From Pseudomonadota bacterium (GTDB taxonomy: Bacteria; Pseudomonadota; Alphaproteobacteria; Caulobacterales; Caulobacteraceae), in the NCBI GenBank assembly GCA_023409795.1, contig JAEYQX010000177.1, positions 1 through 32,352 on the forward strand: DNA of 32,352 bases, given 5' to 3'. The translations under genes were made by a program, and so were the position numbers. Positions 25,628 to 32,352 of this stretch are shown here, one piece after another; position 1 is the first letter of the stretch; each line of letters begins with the position of its first letter. A model generated the notes under the pieces. The model did no database searches, was not told the DNA's origin, and saw only the letters and a program-made list of their open reading frames with translations.

Positions 25628-26185
25628 ATGGCTAAGCCCGATCTCAACACCTATCGCGACCGCATGGACAAGTCCGTGAACGCGCTGAAGGATGACTATG
25701 CGGGTCTGCGCACGGGCCGCGCCAACTCGGGCCTGCTGGACCCGGTGATGGTCGAGGCCTACGGCTCGATGTCGCCGCTGAACGCCGTGGCGGCCATCAG
25801 CGTGCCTGAGCCGCGCATGATCTCGGTCAGCGTCTGGGACAAGGGCATGGTCACGGCCGTCGAGAAGGCGATCCGCTCGGCCGGCCTGGGCCTGAACCCG
25901 GTTGTCGATGGCCAGACCCTGCGCCTGCCGATCCCTCCGCTGACCGAGGAGCGCCGCAAGGACCTGGTCAAGCTGGCCGGCAAGTATGCCGAACAGGCCC
26001 GCGTCGCCGTCCGCAACATCCGCCGCGATGCCAACGACGACCTGAAGAAGGCCGAGAAGGCCAGCGAAATCAGCCAGGACGACCAGAAGAAGATGGAAAC
26101 CGAGGTCCAGAAGGACACCGACGCGGCCATCAAGCGCATTGACGAAGCCCTGAAGACCAAAGAAGCCGAAATCATGCAGGTCTGA
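25628..26185 (+). CDS. frr: ribosome recycling factor
   Basis: This 185-residue, two-domain, tRNA-shaped protein splits post-termination ribosomes with EF-G. The length is exactly the family standard. Hallmarks are LRTGRANSGLLDPVMVEAYG, PEPRMISVSVWDKG, the LPIPPLTEERRKDLVKLAGK hinge region and NIRRDANDDLKKAEK near the end. AGGAAG lies six to eight bases before ATG 25628. It is flanked by pyrH and uppS in the conserved order. Confidence 0.97.
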   Translation: MAKPDLNTYRDRMDKSVNALKDDYAGLRTGRANSGLLDPVMVEAYGSMSPLNAVAAISVPEPRMISVSVWDKGMVTAVEKAIRSAGLGLNPVVDGQTLRLPIPPLTEERRKDLVKLAGKYAEQARVAVRNIRRDANDDLKKAEKASEISQDDQKKMETEVQKDTDAAIKRIDEALKTKEAEIMQV

Positions 26186-26212
26186 CGCCCAGCGTCTGTA
26201 GGAAGCCAAACC

Positions 26213-26977
26213 ATGTCGGCTGAGACCGTCGCCACGACACGAGGCAAGGGCCCTCGTCACGTCGCCCTGATCATGGACGGCAACGGTCGCTGGGCCGAGC
26301 GCCGGGGCCTGCCCCGCGTCGTGGGCCACCGCGAAGGGGTGCAGGCGCTGCGCCGCACGATCAAGGCGGCCCCGGACCTGGGCATCGACTGCCTGACGGT
26401 ATTTGGCTTCTCGACTGAGAACTGGAGCCGCCCGGCCGATGAGGTCTCTGACCTGATGGGCCTGGTCCGGTCCTTTGTCGGCAGCGACCTGAAGAAGCTG
26501 GACCAGGCCGGCGTCCAGGTGAGCGTCCTGGGACGTCGCAAGGGCCTGCCGGCCGATATTGCCCGCATTGTGGAGCAGACGGTCCGCCAGACTGCCAACA
26601 ATGACCGCTTCCTGCTGCAGGTAGCGTTCAACTATGGGGGGCGGGCCGATCTGGTCGATGCGGCCCAGCGGCTGGTCGATCTGGCCCGCGCGGGCCAGCT
26701 GCCGCATGAAATCACCGAGGATGACCTGGACGCAGGCCTGTCCACGGCGGGAGCCCCGCCGGTCGCCCTGATCATCCGCACCTCGGGCGAGCAGCGCCTG
26801 TCCAACTTCCTCCTGTGGGAGGCGGCCTATGCGGAACTGGTGTTTCAGGACATCCTGTGGCCCGACTATGGGGCTGAGGCCCTGGCCGAGGCGGTGGCCA
26901 TCTATCGGGCGCGGGATCGCCGTTACGGCGGCCGTCCGGCTGAAGCCGACAATCTGGCAAAGGTGGCCGCAGTCTGA
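26213..26977 (+). CDS. uppS: undecaprenyl diphosphate synthase (isoprenyl transferase)
   Basis: This 254-residue cis-prenyltransferase condenses isopentenyl diphosphate units onto farnesyl diphosphate to make the C55 lipid carrier for peptidoglycan and envelope glycans. The catalytic segment HVALIMDGNGRWAERRGLPR includes D22 (counterpart of E. coli Asp26). FGFSTENWSRP and the C-terminal RTSGEQRLSNFLLWEAAYAE are also complete. AGGAAG precedes the ATG. Its TGA overlaps the cdsA start by one base, coupling two membrane-lipid genes. Confidence 0.96.
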   Translation: MSAETVATTRGKGPRHVALIMDGNGRWAERRGLPRVVGHREGVQALRRTIKAAPDLGIDCLTVFGFSTENWSRPADEVSDLMGLVRSFVGSDLKKLDQAGVQVSVLGRRKGLPADIARIVEQTVRQTANNDRFLLQVAFNYGGRADLVDAAQRLVDLARAGQLPHEITEDDLDAGLSTAGAPPVALIIRTSGEQRLSNFLLWEAAYAELVFQDILWPDYGAEALAEAVAIYRARDRRYGGRPAEADNLAKVAAV

Positions 26978-27795
26978 TGGCACTCAAGGTCGGTGATATT
27001 GGCCTGAGGGCCGCGTCGGCATTCGTGCTGGCACCCGCCGCCGTTCTGGCGACCTGGGCCGGGGGAGGGTGGTTTACCGCTCTGGTCGTGGCGGCCAGCG
27101 TCATGCTGGCGGCTGAATGGTCGCGCATGAGTTCGCCGACCCGCTGGCGTGGCCTGACCATGGCCATCGGCGCGGCGCTGATCGCCACGGTCCTGGCGGC
27201 CCACATGGGCCAGATGTCGGTCGCCCTGCTGCTGCTGGTGTTCGGTGCCTTTGCCGCCGGGCTATATGCCCGTTCGCGCGGGATCGAGACTCTGGATGCC
27301 ACCTATGGCGTCCTCTACCTGGGCTGGCCCTGCGTCCTGCTGATCTGGCTGCGCGACATGCACGAGGTGCAGGGGCTCTACTGGACGGTCCTGGTCTTTG
27401 CCGTGGCCTGGTCGGCAGACATCCTGGCCTATCTGGTCGGCAGCGCCGTCGGCGGGCCCAAGCTGTGGCCGCGCTTTTCGCCCAACAAGACCTGGTCCGG
27501 TTTCATCGGCGGCCTGATCGCAGGCATGGTGGCCGGTGCCGTCATGGCCGGCTGGCTCGACATGGGCCGCCTGAACATCATCTGGGGCGGGGTGCTGGGC
27601 CTGGTTGCGGCCCTGGCCACCATGGGCGGCGACCTGTGGGAGAGCGCGCTTAAGCGGCGCTTTGGGGTCAAGGACGCCGGCAATCTCATTCCCGGCCATG
27701 GCGGCCTGCTGGACCGGGTCGACGGGCTGATGTTCGCCGTCGTCGCCGTGGCGGCCGGGCGGCTGATCGTCCTGATGCTGGAGCGGGCGGCGTGA
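26977..27795 (+). CDS. cdsA: phosphatidate cytidylyltransferase (CDP-diglyceride synthase)
   Basis: This 272-residue inner-membrane enzyme makes CDP-diacylglycerol from phosphatidate and CTP, the branch point of phospholipid synthesis. About seven to eight hydrophobic segments are visible. The family signature is intact in ALKRRFGVKDAGNLIPGHGG followed by LLDRVD, and the nucleotide-binding part WSADILAYLVGSAVGGPKLW and FSPNKTWSGFIGG precede it. The ATG is coupled to the uppS stop, and its own TGA overlaps the dxr GTG start (GTGA). Confidence 0.96.
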   Translation: MALKVGDIGLRAASAFVLAPAAVLATWAGGGWFTALVVAASVMLAAEWSRMSSPTRWRGLTMAIGAALIATVLAAHMGQMSVALLLLVFGAFAAGLYARSRGIETLDATYGVLYLGWPCVLLIWLRDMHEVQGLYWTVLVFAVAWSADILAYLVGSAVGGPKLWPRFSPNKTWSGFIGGLIAGMVAGAVMAGWLDMGRLNIIWGGVLGLVAALATMGGDLWESALKRRFGVKDAGNLIPGHGGLLDRVDGLMFAVVAVAAGRLIVLMLERAA

Positions 27796-28988
27796 TCTGT
27801 CGCAAGGTCAGCGTGCTGGGTTCGACCGGCTCGGTCGGCACCTCGACCCTTGACCTGATGGCCCAGGCAGAGGCCGCTGGTTCGGGACGCTTCGAGGTCG
27901 AGGTCCTGACGGGCGGCCGCAACATCGCCTGCCTGGCTGAACAGGCGCGGCGCTGGAAGCCCCGGCTGGTCATCACCGCCTATGAAAACAGGCTGGACGA
28001 CCTGCGCGCGGCCCTGGGCGACCTGGACGTCGAGGTCCAGGCCGGGGCGGGGGCCATCGAGGAAGCGGCCCATCGCCCGGTGGACTGGGTCATGGCCTCC
28101 ATCGTCGGCGCTGCGGGGCTCAGGTCCGCCTGGGCGGCGGCGGGCACGGGGGCGACCCTGGCCCTGGCCAACAAGGAGAGCCTGGTCTGCTGTGGCCCGG
28201 CCCTGATCGAGCGCGTGCGGCGCAGCGGCGGCCAGCTGATTCCGGTCGACTCCGAGCATTCGGCCATCTTCCAGGTCTTTCCCCATCAGGCCCCTCAGGG
28301 GGTGGCGCGCCTGGTGCTGACCGCATCCGGCGGCCCCTTCCGCATGACGGCCCTGGCTGACATGGGAAATATCACGCCAGAACAAGCGGTTGCTCACCCG
28401 AACTGGAGCATGGGATCAAAGATCTCGGTCGACAGCGCGACCATGGCCAACAAGGGGCTGGAGCTGATCGAGGCGGCCTATCTGTTTGATATGCCCGGCG
28501 ACCGGATCGACGTCGTGGTCCACCCGGAATCCATTATCCACAGTCTTGTAGAATATATCGACGGCTCGACCCTGGCCCAGATGGGGCCGCCGGACATGAA
28601 GACGCCGATCGCCTGTGCCCTGTCCTGGCCGCAGCGCATGGCCTGGCCCGCGCCCCGCCTGGACCTCGCTGCGCTGGGCCGTCTGACGTTCGAGGCGCCT
28701 GACACCGACCGTTTCCCGGCCCTGGCCCTGGCCCGCCAGGCCCTGGCCGAAGGCGGAATCGCGCCCATTGTTTTCAACGCTGCCAATGAAGTCGCGGCCC
28801 TGGCCTTCCTTGACCGACGGCTGGCCTTTCTCAATATTGCCGCAGTCGTCGCCGAAACCCTTGATCGGATGACGAACGCGAGGATGGACATCACGTCCGA
28901 CAACGCCTGTGACGCGGCCCTGGCTGTTGACGCGGACGCCCGTCGGGTCGCCCTGGATGTCATCTCCGCAATCGCGAATGCTGCCTAA
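27792..28988 (+). CDS. dxr: 1-deoxy-D-xylulose 5-phosphate reductoisomerase
   Basis: This 398-residue cytosolic enzyme commits carbon to the MEP isoprenoid pathway, which supplies the precursor used by the adjacent uppS. The NADPH-binding motif VLGSTGSVGTSTLDL begins at residue 8. Other signatures are LALANKESLVC, PVDSEHSAIFQ with the metal-binding Asp/Glu, TASGGPFR, HPNWSMGSKISVDSATMANK with GLELIEA, and VHPESIIHSLVEY. It begins at GTG 27792 overlapping the cdsA stop. Two stretches (about 28360-28420 and 28525-28560) use noticeably more A/T-ending codons than the rest. Confidence 0.96.
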   Translation: MICRKVSVLGSTGSVGTSTLDLMAQAEAAGSGRFEVEVLTGGRNIACLAEQARRWKPRLVITAYENRLDDLRAALGDLDVEVQAGAGAIEEAAHRPVDWVMASIVGAAGLRSAWAAAGTGATLALANKESLVCCGPALIERVRRSGGQLIPVDSEHSAIFQVFPHQAPQGVARLVLTASGGPFRMTALADMGNITPEQAVAHPNWSMGSKISVDSATMANKGLELIEAAYLFDMPGDRIDVVVHPESIIHSLVEYIDGSTLAQMGPPDMKTPIACALSWPQRMAWPAPRLDLAALGRLTFEAPDTDRFPALALARQALAEGGIAPIVFNAANEVAALAFLDRRLAFLNIAAVVAETLDRMTNARMDITSDNACDAALAVDADARRVALDVISAIANAA

Positions 28989-29012
28989 GGGCGACCGGAG
29001 ACATTGACTGGC

Positions 29013-30230
29013 ATGCTAGGTTTTCTTGGGCAGGCCCTGATCTATGTTGTGCCCTTCCTGATCGTTCTGACGGTGATCGTCACGATCCACGAGCTGGGAC
29101 ACTTCCTGACCGCGCGCGCGTTCGGGGTGAAGATCGACCGCTTTTCCATCGGCTTTGGCCGGGCCATCTTCTGCCGGACGGACCGGCACGGCGTCGAATG
29201 GCGTCTGGGGTGGCTGCCGCTGGGCGGCTATGTGAAGTTCGCGGGCGACCTGGATGCCACCGGCGTGCCTGACCGCGAGGGTCTGGAGGCCCTGAAGCGC
29301 CAGGAAGAGGCCGAGCACGGGGCCGGGGCCGAGAAGCACCTGCTCTATTTCAAGCCCCTGTGGCAGCGCGCCCTGATCGTGGCCGCCGGTCCGCTGGCCA
29401 ACTTCGCCCTGGCCATCTTCATCTTCACCCTGCTGTTCAGCTTCCTGGGCGTGCAGCAGTGGCCGGCCCGTGTCGGCGAGGTGCAACCGGGCTCGCCCGC
29501 TGCCGCCGCCGGCTTCCAGGCGGGCGACCTGATTACCCACATCAATGGCCGCACGGTTGAGGACAGCACGGACGTGACCCGCGTGGTCAGCCTCAGCTCC
29601 GGCGATCCGGTCCGCTTCACGGTCGAGCGCGGGACGGACACTGTGCAACTGGTGGCCACGCCCGAGCGCCGGACCGAGGATGATCCCCTGGCGGGCCGCA
29701 TTGCGATCGGTCGCATCGGCCTGATGCTGACCGCGACGCGCGCCGATGTCCGCTATGTCCGCTATGGTCCGCTGGAAGCGGTGGGGCAGGGCGTCAAGGT
29801 GACCTGGTCCACGCTGGAGACGACCGTCACCTATATCGGTCGCATCCTGACCGGTCGCGAATCGGGTGACATGCTCAGCGGGCCGCTGGGCATGGCCAAG
29901 GCATCGGGAGCCCTGACCAAGCAGGCGGTCGCCGTGACGCCTGATCCGGTTGTGGCGGCCCGGAACCTGGGACTGACCCTTGTTCAGTTTGCTGCCATAC
30001 TTTCGATCGGAATTGGTTTTCTAAATCTGCTTCCGATACCGGTTCTGGATGGGGGGCACCTGATGTTTTACGCCTATGAGGCCGTGGCGCGCCGCCCGCT
30101 GGCCGCCCGAGTCCAGGAAGCAGGATATCGCATTGGCCTTGCGCTGCTGGTCAGTTTAATGTTGTTCGCGACCTGGAACGACATTCAGAAACTCAATTTC
30201 TTCAAATTCCTCGGCGGGCTCGCTTCATGA
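29013..30230 (+). CDS. rseP: RIP metalloprotease RseP (site-2 protease family)
   Basis: This 405-residue polytopic inner-membrane zinc protease cleaves membrane-anchored anti-sigma factors and leftover signal peptides. The HExxH motif is H26-E-L-G-H30 in the first helix, a PDZ domain is visible (VGEVQPGSPAAAAGFQAGDLITHINGRTV, in two overlapping parts around residues 145-225), and the third zinc ligand is D346 in NLLPIPVLDGG. ATG 29013 gives the family-like MLGFLGQALIYVVPFL; TTG 29004 is in frame but has GGAG only three bases upstream. The stop overlaps the first possible bamA start (ATGA). Confidence 0.95.
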   Translation: MLGFLGQALIYVVPFLIVLTVIVTIHELGHFLTARAFGVKIDRFSIGFGRAIFCRTDRHGVEWRLGWLPLGGYVKFAGDLDATGVPDREGLEALKRQEEAEHGAGAEKHLLYFKPLWQRALIVAAGPLANFALAIFIFTLLFSFLGVQQWPARVGEVQPGSPAAAAGFQAGDLITHINGRTVEDSTDVTRVVSLSSGDPVRFTVERGTDTVQLVATPERRTEDDPLAGRIAIGRIGLMLTATRADVRYVRYGPLEAVGQGVKVTWSTLETTVTYIGRILTGRESGDMLSGPLGMAKASGALTKQAVAVTPDPVVAARNLGLTLVQFAAILSIGIGFLNLLPIPVLDGGHLMFYAYEAVARRPLAARVQEAGYRIGLALLVSLMLFATWNDIQKLNFFKFLGGLAS

Positions 30231-32352
30231 GCCGACGCCAGCCCCCGATGGTTCAACGTATGCCCAAGAGCGATAGTCACCCTATGAACAGAGCACGTGG
30301 CCGTATCCTTGGACCGAGCATTTTGGCTCTTGCCGTTGCTGCCGGTCTGGCTGGTCCCGCTTTGGCGCAAGAGGCCCCGGCGCAGGCCGCGCCCCAGGCT
30401 GAGCCGCAGATTACCGTGGCCCCGGCCGACGACCGCGCCCAGGTGAACCGCATCCTGGTTCGCGGCAACCAGCGGATCGATGCCACCACGGTCCTGTCCT
30501 ACCTGCCGATCCAGCCGGGCGACATGATCGACGCGGTGACGATCGACCTGGCCGTGCGGACCCTGTCGCGCACCAACCTGTTCGCCAACGTCCAGCTGGG
30601 CCTCCAGCCGAACGGCGACCTGGTGGTCGAGATCGTGGAAAACCCGATCATCAACCAGGTTACCTTCGAGGGTAACAAGGCGATGACCGAGAAGAAGCTG
30701 CGCGACGAGGTCACCATCCGCCCGCGCGGCATCTATACCCGGGCCCGGGTGCAGGAGGATGTCGGCAAGATCGTCGAGCTGTATCGCCTGTCGGGCCGTA
30801 TCTCGGCGACCGTGACGCCCAAGCTGGTCCAGCTGGAGCAGAACCGCGTCGACATCGTCTTCGAGATCGACGAAGGCCCCGAGACCGGCGTTGCCGCCAT
30901 CACCTTCCTGGGCAATGAAGCCTTCTCGGACAGCGATTTGCGCGAGGTGATGGTGACCAAGCAGTCGCAGTTCTGGCGCCTGTTCAGCTCGAACGACAAC
31001 TTCGACCCGAACCGGATCGATTACGACCGCGAGCAGCTGCGCAAGTTCTACCTGAACCGGGGCTATTACGACTTCCGCATCCTGTCCTCGGTGGCCGAGC
31101 TGAAGCCGGACAACCAGGCCTTTGGCATTACCTTCACCGTCGATGAGGGCGACCGCTACAACTTTGGCGAGGTCAAGGTTGTCACGGAAAGCGACCGCCT
31201 GAACGGCGACTTCCTGACCCGCCTGCTGCCGATCCGCTCGGGCGACCTGTATGAGAGCGACCGCATCGAGCGGGCGGTCGACACCCTGACCTTTGCCGCC
31301 GGTTCTGCCGGCTATGCCTTCGTCGAGATCAACCCGACCTATCGTGCCAACCCCGAGACGGACACGGTCGATGTGACCTTCAACGTCAAGGAAGGCCAGC
31401 GCGTCTATATCGACCGCATCAACGTGGTTGGTAACACCCGCACCCTGGACTCCGTGATCCGTCGCGAACTGGCCGTGGGCGAGGGCGATGCCTTTAACCG
31501 CTCGCTGGTCGAGCGCTCGCGCAACAACCTGCGCGGCTTGGGCTTCTTCAAGGATGTCACGATCGAGGAGACCCGCGGCAGCGCCCCGGATCGCTCGGTC
31601 GTCAACGTGACCGTCGAGGAACAGCCGACCGGCGAGCTGTCGGTGGGTGCCGGCTTCAGCTCGGTCGACAGCTTCATGCTGAACCTGGGCATTACCGAGC
31701 GGAACTTCCGCGGCCGTGGCCAGAACTTCGTCGCCCGCGCCGAATGGGGCTCGCTGCGCCAGCAGGTGGACTTCCGCTTCACCGAGCCGAAGTTCATGGG
31801 CCGCGACCTGCGCGCTGGTTTCGACCTGTTCCACACCCGCTATGACCTGAGCGAGTACTCGTCCTATGACTGGCGCTCAACCGGTGCGGGCGTGCGCCTG
31901 ACCTATCCGCTGAACTCCTATTCGGCGCTGAGCCTGCGTTACTTCCTGAAGGACGACGAGGTCATCATTCCGGCCGGCTACTGCACCGGTTCGTCGGGGG
32001 CCTACTCGACCCTGTGCGACCAGGCCGGGGCCTATATGAACTCGGCCATCGGCTATACGCTGAACGTCAACCGCGCCAATGACCCGGTGCGCCCGACGCG
32101 CGGCTGGTCCGGCTCGATCCGCCAGGACTTCGCCGGCCTGGGCGGTGACGTGAACTACATCAAGACCGAGATGGAGGGGGCCTGGTACTACGGCTTCAGC
32201 CCCCGCTGGGTCGTGACGCTGCAGGGCTCGGCCGGCTACATCAGCGGCTGGAACGGTGACCCGATCCGCATCAACGACCGCTTCTTCAAGGGCGGCAACA
32301 GCTTCCGTGGCTTCGAGACGGCCGGTATGGGCGCGCGCGACCTGACCACGAC
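30227..32352 (+). CDS. bamA: outer membrane protein assembly factor BamA (partial, runs off the right edge)
   Basis: The frame is open for 708 codons to the window end. BamA inserts beta-barrel proteins into the outer membrane. A signal peptide (core SILALAVAAGLAGPALA, cleavage before QE, about residue 48) is followed by a Pro/Ala/Gln-rich linker and five POTRA-like repeats (about 73-410). The barrel then begins (ELSVGAGFSSVDSFMLNLG). The loop-6 motif appears as FRGF at 693-696, and roughly 70 C-terminal residues lie beyond the window. ATG 30227 overlaps the rseP stop. ATG 30284 would give a more ordinary short signal peptide (MNRARGRILG), with 30248 and 30260 as other options. C586 and C597 form a possible loop disulfide. 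Confidence 0.95.
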   Translation, partial: MSRRQPPMVQRMPKSDSHPMNRARGRILGPSILALAVAAGLAGPALAQEAPAQAAPQAEPQITVAPADDRAQVNRILVRGNQRIDATTVLSYLPIQPGDMIDAVTIDLAVRTLSRTNLFANVQLGLQPNGDLVVEIVENPIINQVTFEGNKAMTEKKLRDEVTIRPRGIYTRARVQEDVGKIVELYRLSGRISATVTPKLVQLEQNRVDIVFEIDEGPETGVAAITFLGNEAFSDSDLREVMVTKQSQFWRLFSSNDNFDPNRIDYDREQLRKFYLNRGYYDFRILSSVAELKPDNQAFGITFTVDEGDRYNFGEVKVVTESDRLNGDFLTRLLPIRSGDLYESDRIERAVDTLTFAAGSAGYAFVEINPTYRANPETDTVDVTFNVKEGQRVYIDRINVVGNTRTLDSVIRRELAVGEGDAFNRSLVERSRNNLRGLGFFKDVTIEETRGSAPDRSVVNVTVEEQPTGELSVGAGFSSVDSFMLNLGITERNFRGRGQNFVARAEWGSLRQQVDFRFTEPKFMGRDLRAGFDLFHTRYDLSEYSSYDWRSTGAGVRLTYPLNSYSALSLRYFLKDDEVIIPAGYCTGSSGAYSTLCDQAGAYMNSAIGYTLNVNRANDPVRPTRGWSGSIRQDFAGLGGDVNYIKTEMEGAWYYGFSPRWVVTLQGSAGYISGWNGDPIRINDRFFKGGNSFRGFETAGMGARDLTT

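Overview
The window is high-GC (roughly two thirds G+C), gene-dense, and almost entirely coded on the + strand. Protein families, gene order and promoter style point to an alphaproteobacterium of the order Caulobacterales, probably a Brevundimonas-like organism. The order assignment rests on the order nuo - birA - coaX - rnj - proS - lolCD - dnaE - rpsB-tsf-pyrH-frr-uppS-cdsA-dxr-rseP-bamA, on TTGACG/TAnAAC-type promoter elements, and on a 29-codon gene beside dnaE that looks like the Caulobacter division inhibitor SidA. The genus is inference.

Region 1 (1-9967) is the 3' part of the respiratory complex I operon: the end of nuoF, then nuoG, nuoH, a small lipoprotein gene, nuoI, nuoJ, nuoK, nuoL, nuoM and nuoN, mostly joined by 1-4 base overlaps or gaps below 10 bases. 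Region 2 (9974-13532) continues without a visible break into birA (biotin ligase without a DNA-binding domain), coaX (type III pantothenate kinase), rnj (RNase J) and a DUF3088-like gene, and ends at a clear intrinsic terminator at 13565-13594. Region 3 (13600-14400) holds a dispersed-type palindrome, a strong G-quadruplex motif, the only minus-strand gene (a CHMI-like tautomerase) and, diverging from it, a small DUF1467-like membrane protein. Region 4 (14455-17787) is proS-lolC-lolD.

Region 5 (17788-22617) holds an orphan FixJ/NarL-type response regulator, then the most notable stretch: a near-consensus promoter overlapped by two tandem 18-bp repeats that resemble degenerate alphaproteobacterial LexA boxes, a 29-codon sidA-like gene, dnaE (replicative polymerase alpha subunit) and a GFA-family zinc protein. 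Region 6 (22618-32352) is the conserved rpsB-tsf-pyrH-frr-uppS-cdsA-dxr-rseP-bamA run, which links translation, pyrimidine nucleotides, undecaprenyl and phospholipid synthesis, isoprenoids, envelope stress proteolysis and outer-membrane assembly. Strong hairpins lie between rpsB, tsf and pyrH. bamA runs off the right edge.

Most of the window is ordinary core genome. I saw no mobile element, CRISPR array, tRNA or rRNA gene. The best candidates for a second look are the short sidA-like gene with its operator, the lipoprotein embedded in the nuo operon, the His/Asp-rich loop of NuoL, and the G-quadruplex motif.
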